Of a stretch of DNA of 64,000 nucleotides, positions 25,804 to 35,037 are shown piece by piece. Under the pieces are notes generated by a model that was not told where the DNA came from, did no database searches, and was given only the letters and a program-made list of their open reading frames with translations. Numbering within the stretch: position 1 is the first letter of the stretch; every line of letters starts with the position of its first letter. The translations under genes were made by a program, and so were the position numbers. This stretch comes from Chitinophagales bacterium (GTDB lineage: Bacteria; Bacteroidota; Bacteroidia; Chitinophagales; UBA8649), in the NCBI GenBank assembly GCA_020635975.1, contig JACJYT010000006.1:1-64000 (forward strand), in the 5' to 3' direction.

Positions 25804-26247
25804 ATGGACAAGTCAGAAAAAATTGCTTTATTCTTGGGGGTATGTATGTTATCCCTATTCTTTTTTGCCGTATTAATTTCTGCAAAAGTGTTCAAACAGG
25901 ACGTTCCTGAATGTATCACACCAGATCAAATTTTTACCGAGGGGGAGTTGGTAGAAATAGAGCCGGGAAAACTTTACCAGCTTAAATATTTAAGTAAAAT
26001 GTGGGCTTTTGAACCAGCAGAAGTTACTATTCCTGTAGGAAGTGATGTCGATATCTACTTAGCCTCGCAAGATGTAGTGCATGGCTTCTATTTAAGAGGA
26101 ACCAACGTCAACATGATGGCTGTACCTGGTGCTTTAAACAAAAAGTCGATGCATTTCTCTAAACCGGGCATCTACCCTATCTATTGCCATGAGTATTGTG
26201 GCACAGGTCACCAATTTATGAAAGGTAAAATTATCGTAACCCCTTAA
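25804..26247 (+). CDS. cbaB: Cytochrome c oxidase subunit II, CuA type (ba3-like)
   Basis: 147 residues from ATG 25804; the longer frame from 25768 would overlap the subunit IIa gene and is rejected. One N-terminal membrane helix, then a cupredoxin domain with a complete CuA site: His93 (VVHGF), Cys128, Cys132, His136 and Met139 in CHEYCGTGHQFM. Short, as in ba3 oxidases. Receives electrons from cytochrome c and passes them to subunit I. Confidence 0.9.
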   Translation: MDKSEKIALFLGVCMLSLFFFAVLISAKVFKQDVPECITPDQIFTEGELVEIEPGKLYQLKYLSKMWAFEPAEVTIPVGSDVDIYLASQDVVHGFYLRGTNVNMMAVPGALNKKSMHFSKPGIYPIYCHEYCGTGHQFMKGKIIVTP

Positions 26248-26257
26248 TTATTCAACC

Positions 26258-27991
26258 ATGAACGCAGTAAAAATTAATAAAAGCACGAAAATAGTTCTTC
26301 TTATAGAATTGATTTTCCCAATTGCCTTGCTTACGCTAGGTATTTATAACGGACTCTTACAAACATTGTACAGATCTGGGGTGATAAAAAGTAATTCATT
26401 TTTAGGCATAGAATATTACCAAGGATTAACCCTACATGGTGTGATAAACGCCATAGTTTTAACTACTTTTTTCGCCGTTGCCTTTGGAAACGTTATTATG
26501 GTGTTCCATTTAAAAAAGCAGCTGAATAAGTTCACCAATATTCTTTCTATAAGTTTGATGTTGATAGGAACTCTTATGGCTGCTCTAGCCATGCTAAGTG
26601 GCAAGGCCTCTGTATTGTACACTTTCTACGCACCCTTAATGGCGCATCCAGCTTTTTACTTAGGTTTAGCTTTAGCAGTTGTTGGATCTTGGGTAGCCTT
26701 TTTTGGATGGATTCCACTTTATTTATCGTGGAGAAAGGAAAATCCGGACAAGAAAACGCCATTAGCTGTTTGGGGTAATTTAGCCAACTTTACTATTTGG
26801 TTCTTCGCTTCTTTATCTGTGGCTGTAGAGATCTTATTCTTCCTTCTTCCTTGGTCTTTAGGCTGGATTGAAGGCATCAACGTAGAGTTAACAAGAACCC
26901 TATTTTGGTTCTTCGGTCACCCTCTAGTTTACTTTTGGTTACTTCCTGCTTACATTATGTACTACACCATTTTACCTGGCGAAGCTGGTGGTAAATTGTA
27001 TTCTGATAAAGCGGGCAGAATTGTTTTTGCCTTATTCATCATCTTATCTATTCCAATTGGTACCCACCACCAATTTATGGAACCTGCCATTGAACAAGGT
27101 TATAAATTATTCCACTCTATTCTAACTTTTGGAGTAGCAATTCCGAGTTTATTAACCGCCTTTACCATAGCTGCTTCTCTAGAGTATGCTGGTAGAAAAA
27201 GAGGTGCTAAAGGCTTATTCGATTGGATGTGGAAACTTCCTTGGTTCAATGCAGATAAATTCTTGTTTGCTTACGGAATTGTTGGCTTACTTATCTTCAT
27301 TAGAGGTGGTGCAGGCGGTTTGGTAAATGCTTCCTATAGTTTGAATGCCACCGTTCACAATACAGGCTGGATACCTGGTCACTTTCACCTTACCGTAGGT
27401 GGACCAGTTTTCTTAGCAATCTTAGGTTTAGTAATCTATATGTACTCTAAAATTGCAGGTAAAGAAATCCAATGGAAATCTGCCAACCTTATGGTGCCTT
27501 ACTTTTGGTTTGTTGGATTAATGATTTTTTCAACAGGATTAAAAATGGGTGGCTTAGAATTTGGCGAGCCAAGAAGAACGAATATGGGTATGAGCTACTT
27601 AGATACCGGAGGATCCAATTTTGAAGCATTCTGGTTATTTACCACGCTTACTACCGTAATGGGCGGTATCATCATGACCATTGCTGCTCTCATGTACTTT
27701 GGCGTATTCTTTAAAACTGTTTTCAGCAAAAAAGTATATGAAGATAGCATAGTAGAACTACCTGTAACTGAAGCCTACCATGACGAAGAAAACATTGGTG
27801 CGTTTAGAAATTACACGCCTTGGGTAATTGCTGCTGTTATTATCATTGCCATTTCTTACTACGGACCAATAAGCAATGCTATTGAAAACAACGTAAAAGC
27901 TTCGCCAACCTATTTACCTGGCACCCCAACACCATTAGAACATAGTACTGTTAATACAGAAACTATCGATTTAACGCAAGATGCTCAATAA
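26258..27991 (+). CDS. cbaA: Haem-copper oxidase subunit I, B-type (ba3-like)
   Basis: 577 residues, about 13-14 membrane helices. Haem a/b ligand region YYQGLTLHGVINAIV; CuB/His-Tyr region FGHPLVYFWLLPAYIMYY; GTHHQFMEP (two CuB His); and GWIPGHFHLTVGG (haem a3/b ligands). The VYFW...PAY form and the small subunits point to the B family, which pump protons by the K-channel analogue and have high oxygen affinity. Core of the operon under the FNR-type boxes. Confidence 0.92.
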   Translation: MNAVKINKSTKIVLLIELIFPIALLTLGIYNGLLQTLYRSGVIKSNSFLGIEYYQGLTLHGVINAIVLTTFFAVAFGNVIMVFHLKKQLNKFTNILSISLMLIGTLMAALAMLSGKASVLYTFYAPLMAHPAFYLGLALAVVGSWVAFFGWIPLYLSWRKENPDKKTPLAVWGNLANFTIWFFASLSVAVEILFFLLPWSLGWIEGINVELTRTLFWFFGHPLVYFWLLPAYIMYYTILPGEAGGKLYSDKAGRIVFALFIILSIPIGTHHQFMEPAIEQGYKLFHSILTFGVAIPSLLTAFTIAASLEYAGRKRGAKGLFDWMWKLPWFNADKFLFAYGIVGLLIFIRGGAGGLVNASYSLNATVHNTGWIPGHFHLTVGGPVFLAILGLVIYMYSKIAGKEIQWKSANLMVPYFWFVGLMIFSTGLKMGGLEFGEPRRTNMGMSYLDTGGSNFEAFWLFTTLTTVMGGIIMTIAALMYFGVFFKTVFSKKVYEDSIVELPVTEAYHDEENIGAFRNYTPWVIAAVIIIAISYYGPISNAIENNVKASPTYLPGTPTPLEHSTVNTETIDLTQDAQ

Positions 27992-28613
27992 GAAGAATAA
28001 ATATTATTTCGCAGTTGCCCTGGCTATCTTGTTGGCTACAAGTGCTTACTTTTTCTTAGAAGTTCTAGAAAAAGATGAGCTACCCGTTCTAAGTGAAGTT
28101 ATTGGCAAGGAAAATGGAGAAAATATCTACTACGGAATAGATGATTTCTCTGGTTTCGACCAAAACGGAAATTCCTTCTCACAGGCAAAATTGAAAGGAA
28201 AAGTACACCTTGCCAATTTCTTCTTTTGTTCTTGTCCGGTTGTTTGTCCAAAAATGACGGTGGAAACTAAAAAAGTTGTAGACGCCATTGGCGAGAGAGA
28301 AGACTTTCTTATGGTCTCTTATTCTATAGATCCTAAGCGAGATTCTTCTGAACAGCTGATGAACTTTGCCAATCGATTTGAAGCCAATAAATCCAATTGG
28401 TATTTCTTAAATGTAGGTAAAGAAAACGTTTATAAGCTGGCCCGCTATAGTTACAAAATTGTCGCCGTGCAAGGAAGCGAAGGCAACAACGACTTTATCC
28501 ATAGCGAGGTACTAACTCTTGTGGATGATCAACTTAGAATAAGAGGCTATTACGATAGCACCAAACCAGAAGAAATTGAAAAACTAATTAAAGACCTTAA
28601 AAAACTATTATAA
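27981..28613 (+). CDS. SCO1/SenC/PrrC-family copper chaperone
   Basis: 210 residues: N-terminal membrane anchor, thioredoxin fold with copper ligands CPVVC (about residues 82-90, in FFFCSCPVVCPKMT) and a distal His in DFIHSEVLTLVD (about residue 174). Inserts copper into the CuA site of subunit II. Start overlaps the end of subunit I by 11 bp, so tightly coupled. Confidence 0.9.
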   Translation: MLNKKNKYYFAVALAILLATSAYFFLEVLEKDELPVLSEVIGKENGENIYYGIDDFSGFDQNGNSFSQAKLKGKVHLANFFFCSCPVVCPKMTVETKKVVDAIGEREDFLMVSYSIDPKRDSSEQLMNFANRFEANKSNWYFLNVGKENVYKLARYSYKIVAVQGSEGNNDFIHSEVLTLVDDQLRIRGYYDSTKPEEIEKLIKDLKKLL

Positions 28614-28614
28614 A

Positions 28615-29145
28615 ATGAAAAATCTAATTAGCACACTAATCATCCTATTTGGAATTTTTAGCTTACAAGCTCAAGATATTGAAGCAGGTAAGGTATTGTT
28701 TAAATCTAATTGTGCTGCTTGCCATACGGTGGGTAAAGGCAAACTTACCGGACCAGATTTAAAAAATGTAAGCGATAGAGTTAGTCCAGAATGGATTCAT
28801 GCCTTTGTAAAAAATTCAACAGCGGTTATTGAAAGTGGCGATGCTTATGCAGTGAAGTTGTTTAATGATTACAACAAAACTATTATGACTGCCCACCCGC
28901 ACTTAAGTGATGGCGATATTGATAATATTATTGCCTACATTGGCGACGCTAGCGTGGCAGTGGTTCCTGTAACACCTTCTGGAGGCACGCAAGTTTTAAA
29001 TGATGGTACCATGCCCGTTATCAACGATACCGCTCAAAGTGCTATTGATATGCCTGTGGTGGTAATGGTTTTTTGGGCAAGTGTGGTGCTAATTTCTGCT
29101 GTATTAATAAGTTTAGCTCTAATAGTTGTAAGATTACTGAAATAG
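28615..29145 (+). CDS. Membrane-anchored cytochrome c
   Basis: 176 residues: signal peptide (SLQAQ), class I cytochrome c fold with haem site CAACH (about residues 33-37), distal Met probably in TIMTAHPHLS, a short linker rich in Val/Pro/Thr, and a C-terminal membrane helix (about 148-172). Suited to donate electrons to the CuA subunit of the oxidase encoded just upstream. One base separates it from the SCO gene. Confidence 0.9.
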   Translation: MKNLISTLIILFGIFSLQAQDIEAGKVLFKSNCAACHTVGKGKLTGPDLKNVSDRVSPEWIHAFVKNSTAVIESGDAYAVKLFNDYNKTIMTAHPHLSDGDIDNIIAYIGDASVAVVPVTPSGGTQVLNDGTMPVINDTAQSAIDMPVVVMVFWASVVLISAVLISLALIVVRLLK

Positions 29146-29177
29146 ACTTACTTTTGCCTTAAATTAAAGATAAAAAA

Positions 29178-29414
29178 ATGGAACCAAATTTAAATATTTA
29201 CCAAATTGCTTTTAGATATGTTTTAATGGCCTTGTTTGTAGGTTTAGGTGCTGCTGCCACTTCAATGGATGGTATCTGGTCGACTTTAGGTTATATTGGA
29301 ATGGCAATCGGTATGGTTTTCTTTTTAACTGCAATTTTAGCCTACTGCCCTATTCATGGAGCAATAAGTAAAACTACCATTAAAGAAGCTGCAGAAGATT
29401 TCTCTGAGCAATAG
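29178..29414 (+). CDS. DUF2892 / YgaP-type small membrane protein
   Basis: 78 residues with two membrane helices and the CPIHG motif after the second helix (family: CP-[LIV]-[YH]). DUF2892 proteins often occur with sulfur or redox genes, some fused to rhodanese. Last gene of the oxidase cluster, 32 bp after cytochrome c. Function unknown. Confidence 0.8.
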   Translation: MEPNLNIYQIAFRYVLMALFVGLGAAATSMDGIWSTLGYIGMAIGMVFFLTAILAYCPIHGAISKTTIKEAAEDFSEQ

Positions 29415-29451
29415 GAAACTTGCTAAGCGATAAGTTCGTAGATTAGCTGAA

Positions 29452-30357
29452 ATGTCAGCTGACTTTATACAGAAGATTAATTTTCCTAATTCTGAGAATC
29501 TAGAACTTGCAATTTTTAGATTAGACTTGCTGCACCCTCTTATTCAGGGAAATAAATACTTCAAACTTCTATATAATCTAGAATACGCTTTAAAGAATAA
29601 TCTACAAATTCTGACTTACGGAGGTGCTCACTCCAACCACATTCACGCTTGTGCCTTGGCTTGCCACTCCGAAAATTTAGCTTGTACTGGCATCATTCGA
29701 GGTAGCAATTTCTCGCAATTAAGTCCAACGCTCGAAAAAGCGAAAGAACTAGGTATGCAACTCCATTTTGTAGATAGAGAAAGCTACAGAATGCTAAGAG
29801 ATGCGCCCAACAAAGCCGTAGTAAAAAAAATCTTGGAAAAACTTAACATAGCTATTCCAGACAACATTCATTGTATTCCTGAGGGGGGAAGCAATCAATT
29901 GGGAATTCAAGGAGCAAAAGATATTTTAAAAGACATCTATTACGATTTCGATTATGTGCTTTGTCCGGTAGGAACGGGCGGCACCTTAGCCGGACTAATA
30001 CTACAGCAAGCTGGAGCAAAGGAAATTATTGGAATTTCTAGCTTAAAAGACAAGTATCTCGTGGAAGCGGTTGCTAAAATGATAGAGAAGGATTACGATA
30101 ATTGGGAAATTAATTTTGATTATCACTTTGGTGGATATGCCAAATTCAACCCAGATTTGATTGCCTTTATCAATCACTTTAAAACTTCCACAGGAATTGC
30201 TCTTTGTCCGATTTACACCGGAAAAATGATGTATGCTTTTTATGAACTAGTAAAGAAAAAACGATTTAATAAAGGCAGCAAAATTCTTTGCTTACACACG
30301 GGTGGCTTGCAGGGCATAGAAGGCTTCAATAAGGCCAACAACAATATCCTACTTTAG
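29452..30357 (+). CDS. ACC deaminase / D-cysteine desulfhydrase family PLP enzyme
   Basis: 301 residues, fold type II PLP enzyme. PLP lysine in HPLIQGNKYFKLLY; YGGAHSNHIHACA resembles the SNH motif that binds substrate carboxylate; VGTGGTLAGLI is the phosphate-binding glycine loop; EGGSNQLGIQGAKD is a family signature. Either 1-aminocyclopropane-1-carboxylate deaminase or D-cysteine desulfhydrase; the residues deciding between the two were not resolved. Its stop overlaps the convergent antiporter gene. Confidence 0.85.
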   Translation: MSADFIQKINFPNSENLELAIFRLDLLHPLIQGNKYFKLLYNLEYALKNNLQILTYGGAHSNHIHACALACHSENLACTGIIRGSNFSQLSPTLEKAKELGMQLHFVDRESYRMLRDAPNKAVVKKILEKLNIAIPDNIHCIPEGGSNQLGIQGAKDILKDIYYDFDYVLCPVGTGGTLAGLILQQAGAKEIIGISSLKDKYLVEAVAKMIEKDYDNWEINFDYHFGGYAKFNPDLIAFINHFKTSTGIALCPIYTGKMMYAFYELVKKKRFNKGSKILCLHTGGLQGIEGFNKANNNILL

Positions 30358-31631
30358 CTTTCTTGATTCACATCCTCCATAGCAAGTTCTTCCCCTAGAG
30401 CAGCTTCTTCACTAGCTGAAGCATCTGCTTCTGGGTTTTTCCGCTTTACACTTAAGGTGCCAAACAACATCACCAGCATCGATCCTAGAATAACCAACAA
30501 GAGCACCTTACCGTTTATCAAGGTGCTTCTAAATTGAGCGTACTCTGGAGTTTGAAGTTGAATAAATAAAAGGATACTGATTAAGCCTCTTGGAGAAATA
30601 AAGACTAAAGATTTCAAACTTTTTCTTTCTGCTACGAGCATGTAAAGTAATCGCATTAGTAACATAATCCCTAGCACTATTCCTCCATAAATGTAATTGT
30701 AGCCATCAACAAAACTGTCGAGGGTAATAGAGAAACCAAAGAACAAAAAGAAGAAAGTTCTAACGATGAAGGTGGATTCTGCGGTGAGGATATGAAACTC
30801 GTGCAAGCCTTCTTCGGCCTTCTTTAGAGAAACGTATTTTCTAATAAACTCGGGCAACAAAGAAGTAGAGTTCGATAAAAATACACCAAAAATAAAAATG
30901 GTTACTAAGGAAGGGAGATGCAGTTTTTTACCAATGGCGTATACTAGAATCAAGAGAGCAAGAATTAAGAAAAACTTCACTTTTTGATCTATACTTTCTA
31001 TTAACTCGAACAAGAGCCAAGTGATAAAAATAGAGGCAATAATAATTCCACCAATTTCAAGGAGCAGCAAACTTAAGGGTTGAAAGCCTAATAAATCTCC
31101 ACCAGAAGTAAACTGTTTCAAGGAATAATTAAACATCATAATGCCTAAAATATCGGAGAAAGTAGATTCGTAAACAATAAACTCCTTATCTAAAGGCAAG
31201 AGTGCTGCCGCACTGGGTATAGCCACGGCACTACTTATAATGGACAAGGGAATGGCATTCATTACCGCTACATTTCCTGGCATGTCTAGGCTGTGCTGAA
31301 AGAAAAGCGTTAGGCCTACAACGTTGAGTAGTAGAATAATAAAGGCGGCAAAAAAACCTCTTAAAATAACAGAAAGTTTTTCTCGATTCACCTTTAACTC
31401 GAGAGCTCCTTCGAGTACTATTAAGATCAAACCAATGGTTCCCATTACAGGAATAATTTGATCTAAATACTCAATTTGATAGCCAAAATAATCGGAAAGT
31501 GCACGAGCTACAATACCTGTACCCATCAGTAAGATTACTGCGGGAAACTTAGTTTTTCTTGCAAAGGCATCAAACAGATAAGAGAAGATGATGAGCAAAG
31601 AAATTATAATTAGCACATAGATTATGTCCAT
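30354..31631 (-). CDS. Cation:proton antiporter, CPA1 family
   Basis: 425 residues, about 12 membrane helices and a short acidic cytoplasmic tail (NPEADASASEEAALGEE). Contains features of the sodium/hydrogen exchanger domain: LLMGTGIVARAL, ESTFSDILGIMMFNY and the half-helix regions between. Probably exchanges Na+ or K+ for H+. A GAAATAG/CTATTTC hairpin lies upstream. Confidence 0.88.
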   Translation of the reverse strand: MDIIYVLIIISLLIIFSYLFDAFARKTKFPAVILLMGTGIVARALSDYFGYQIEYLDQIIPVMGTIGLILIVLEGALELKVNREKLSVILRGFFAAFIILLLNVVGLTLFFQHSLDMPGNVAVMNAIPLSIISSAVAIPSAAALLPLDKEFIVYESTFSDILGIMMFNYSLKQFTSGGDLLGFQPLSLLLLEIGGIIIASIFITWLLFELIESIDQKVKFFLILALLILVYAIGKKLHLPSLVTIFIFGVFLSNSTSLLPEFIRKYVSLKKAEEGLHEFHILTAESTFIVRTFFFLFFGFSITLDSFVDGYNYIYGGIVLGIMLLMRLLYMLVAERKSLKSLVFISPRGLISILLFIQLQTPEYAQFRSTLINGKVLLLVILGSMLVMLFGTLSVKRKNPEADASASEEAALGEELAMEDVNQES

Positions 31632-31746
31632 AGCAAGGGCTTGAGTTGAAATAGTTAAGACTTTCTATTTCAGCTTGTAAAGAAACAAAGAATTGAGCAA
31701 ATAAAAAAAGCTTCTTTAGCTTTAAGAATTTAGGCAGCTCTTTTTG

Positions 31747-33324
31747 AAGAGAATATCGTCTCGAAGCCTTGCTTAGATATCTAGACTTTCAGAAATCAGA
31801 CTATTAGATTGTCCCATTGTCTATAAATCTATAAGTCTAGCAGTCTATCAGTCTAAAAAGTGGAGAATATCGTCCCGAAGTTTCGGGATAAACGATGGCT
31901 TGCTTAGATATTTAGACTTTCAGAAGTTAGACTATTAGATTGTCCCATTGTCTACAAATCTAAAAGTCTAGCAGTCTATAAGTCTAAAAAGTGGGGAATA
32001 TCGTCCCGAAATTTCGGGATATGCGATGAGCTTGCTTAGATATCTAGACTTTCAGAAGTTAGACTATTAGATTGTCCCATTGTCTATAAATCTATAAATC
32101 TAGTAGTCTATAAGTCTAAACAGTGGAGAATATCGTCCCGAAGTTTCGGGATAAGCAATGAGCTATCTTTAGATATTTAGACTTTCAGAAGTTAGACTAT
32201 TAGATTGATTGTCCCATTGTCTATAAATCTAGCAGTCTAGTAGTCTATAAGTCTAAAAAGTGGAGAATATCGTCCCGAAGTTTGGGATAAGCGATGAGCT
32301 GGCTTTAGATATTTAGACTTTCAGAAGTTAGACTATTAGATTGTCCCATTGTCTATAAATCTATAAGTCTAGCAGTCTAAAAATCTAAAAAGTGGAGAAT
32401 ACCGTTCCGAAGTTTGGGATAAGCGATGAGCTGGCTTTAGATATTTAGACTTTCAGAAGTTAGACTATTAGATTGATTGTCCCATTGTCTATAAATCTAG
32501 CAGTCTAGTAGTCTATAAGTCTAAAAAGTGGAGAATATCGTCCCGAAGTTTGGGATAAGCGATGAGCTGGCTTTAGATATTTAGACTTTCAGAAGTTAGA
32601 CTATTAGATTGTCCCATTGTCTATAAATCTATAAGTCTAGCAGTCTAAAAATCTAAAAAGTGGAGAATACCGTTCCGAAGTTTGGGATAAGCGATGAGCT
32701 GGCTTTAGATATTTAGACTTTCAGAAGTTAGACTATTAGATTGATTGTCCCATTGTCTATAAATCTAGCAGTCTAGTAGTCTATAAGTCTAAAAAGTGGA
32801 GAATATCGTCCCGAAGTTTGGGATAAGCGATGAGCTGGCTTTAGATATTTAGACTTTCAGAAGTTAGACTATTAGATTGTCCCATTGTCTATAAATCTAT
32901 AAGTCTAGTAGTCTATAAGTCTAAACAGTGGAGAATATCGTCCCGAAGTTTCGGGATAAGCAATGACCTTGCTTAGATATCTAGACTTTCAGAAGTCACA
33001 CCATTAGATTGTCCCATTGTCTATAAATCTATAAGTCTAGTAGTCTATAAGTCTAAACAGTGGAGAATATCGTCCCGAAGTTTCGGGATAAGCAATGACC
33101 TTGCTTAGATATCTAGACTTTCAGAAGTCACACCATTAGATTGTCCCATTGTCTATAAATCTATAAGTCTAGTAGTCTAAAAATCTAAAAAGTGGAGAAT
33201 ACTGTCTCGAAGTTTCGAAGGAACCGATGAGCTTGCTTAGATATTTAGACTTTCAGAAGTCAGACCATTAGATTATCCCATTGTCTATAAATCTAGCAGT
33301 CTAGTAGTCTATAAATCTAAAAAG
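31747..33324. repeat. Tandem array of about twelve 131-137-bp units derived from tRNA-Ala 3' end
   Basis: The word GTGGAGAAT (or close) recurs at 31860, 31991, 32123, 32260, 32392, 32528, 32660, 32796, 32928, 33060, 33192 and finally at 33324, where it is the 3' end of tRNA-Ala read on the plus strand. Spacings are 131-132 or 136-137 bp. Each unit has a part of about 45 bp that resembles the tRNA 3' half (GTGGAGAATA..., TCGAA, CCGATGA, CTTGC remain in the 33192 unit) with its T-arm replaced by a CCCGAA/TTCGGG palindrome, and about 87 bp of TAGACT/AGTCTA words with an 8-bp phase. A 268-bp double unit (32260-32527) is repeated without visible change at 32528-32795. No ORF. Confidence 0.9.
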
Positions 33325-33625
<301 letters not shown>

Positions 33626-34768
33626 CTAAGAAAGCTTCGCTTTAAACTCTTCGTAGCCAAAGCGCTTTACCACCTCATAGCTAGAATCTTCATGCCAAAT
33701 AGCAATATCCGGGTGCTTTACCCCATTGAAAAAAGTAGTCTTCACCATGGTATAATGCATCATATCATTAAACACCAATTTTTGTCCGATTTGAACTCCT
33801 TCTGGAAAGTAATAATCTCCCACATAATCGCCAGCTAAACAAGAGGTACCGCCAATACGAGTGCGCTTCTCTCCTGCTTTTGCCAAGTCTACACCCAATA
33901 TTTTTGGAGTATAAGGCATTTCAATGCAATCGGGCATGTGGGCAGCAACACTTACATCTAACAAGACAGATTGTATGCCATCGCTTTCGAATACATCTTG
34001 AACCGTGCTAACTAAATAGCCCGTTTCCCAAGCAAAAGCTGCTCCTGGCTCCATGATTACTTCTAAATGCGGATAGCGCTCTTTAAAGGCTTTTAAAACT
34101 CCGATTAAGTGTTCTACATTATAATCCTTTTGGGTAATTAAATGTCCACCTCCAAAATTCACCCAAGCACATTGCTGTAATAGATGTCCAAATTTCTCTT
34201 CCACCACTTTCAAGGTCTTTTCTAAAGAATAGCTATTGCTTTCGCATAAGGTATGAAAATGCAAGCCAGTAATTCCATCGGGTAAGTATTCTCCAAATTC
34301 CTTTGCTCTAATACCCAAACGAGAACCTGGCACACAAGGATTGTATAAATCGGTGCTTACCTCTGCATATTCAGGATTAATACGCATGCCGCAAGCAATT
34401 TTTTTATCGGATGCTTTAAATCGTTCAATGTACTTGTTGTATTGATTGAACGAGTTAAATGTTAGGTGACTGCAATAATGCATCCATTGCTCTATCTCAT
34501 CTTCCAAATATGCTGGAGCATAGGCATGCACCTCTTCGCCAAATTCTTCAAAAGCCAATCGAGCTTCATTTACAGAAGATGCAGTGGTAGCAGGCACATA
34601 CTTATTAATGATAGGAAATACGCTATACATTGCAAAGCCCTTTAATGCCATAATGATCTTTACATCGGCAGTTTGAGCTACATATTGAATCAATTTTAAG
34701 TTCTTCTTCAATAAGCTTTCGTCTAGAACAAAACTAGGTGTACTAACTTGATTAAAATCTACAGGCAT
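33626..34768 (-). CDS. nspC: Carboxynorspermidine/carboxyspermidine decarboxylase
   Basis: 380 residues, alanine-racemase-fold PLP decarboxylase. PLP lysine Lys43 in IIMALKGFAMYSVF; GLHFHTLCESNSY; WVNFGGGHLIT; EPGAAFAWETGYLV; substrate-site Cys region in GGTSCLAGDYVGDYYF. Makes spermidine or norspermidine from the carboxy-intermediate, the last step of the alternative polyamine pathway. A TAATTTTG -7 box (34786-34793, minus) precedes it. The saccharopine-dehydrogenase-like gene at 41738-43084 belongs to the same fold family as the synthase partner but looks more like a true saccharopine reductase. Confidence 0.92.
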   Translation of the reverse strand: MPVDFNQVSTPSFVLDESLLKKNLKLIQYVAQTADVKIIMALKGFAMYSVFPIINKYVPATTASSVNEARLAFEEFGEEVHAYAPAYLEDEIEQWMHYCSHLTFNSFNQYNKYIERFKASDKKIACGMRINPEYAEVSTDLYNPCVPGSRLGIRAKEFGEYLPDGITGLHFHTLCESNSYSLEKTLKVVEEKFGHLLQQCAWVNFGGGHLITQKDYNVEHLIGVLKAFKERYPHLEVIMEPGAAFAWETGYLVSTVQDVFESDGIQSVLLDVSVAAHMPDCIEMPYTPKILGVDLAKAGEKRTRIGGTSCLAGDYVGDYYFPEGVQIGQKLVFNDMMHYTMVKTTFFNGVKHPDIAIWHEDSSYEVVKRFGYEEFKAKLS

Positions 34769-34853
34769 AAGCTTTTATTGTGCTGCAAAATTAGCGGTTT
34801 TATTTGGGAATTTGGTAGGGAGAGAATTACTAATACTGAAAGTTTAGAAAAAT

Positions 34854-34935
34854 GTCGGGTCGTAGGACCCGAGATCACACTAAGCCCCCAAATCACATTT
34901 TATGTCGGGTCGTAGGACCCGACATCACATTTAGC
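34854..34935. repeat. Two copies of a TCGGGTC-GTAG-GACCCGA hairpin
   Basis: Near-identical 28-bp copies begin around 34853 and 34902, each with a 7-9-bp perfect stem and GTAG loop followed by ATCACA/ATCACAT. On the minus strand the 34854 copy is followed by TTTTTC. A 63-residue plus-strand ORF across them looks spurious. Confidence 0.6.
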
Positions 34936-34983
34936 ACCCAACATCACGCTTACACCACACTAGCAGCTATCAGCTCGGAAATC

Positions 34984-35018
34984 AAAAAGGCCCTGTCGCT
35001 TATGCAACAAGACCTTTT
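34984..35018 (-). terminator. Terminator of the persulfide dioxygenase-rhodanese gene
   Basis: On the minus strand a stem of 15 pairs (several G-U) opens with AAAAGGTCTTGTTGC, has an ATAA loop and closes with GCGACAGGGCCTTTT, ending in a T run. Confidence 0.7.
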
Positions 35019-35037
35019 ATCTGCATACCCCATAACT

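Noticed and set aside
31747..33324. CRISPR array
   Set aside because: Units are about 132 bp and nearly identical through their full length; there are no short repeats with unique spacers and no cas genes.
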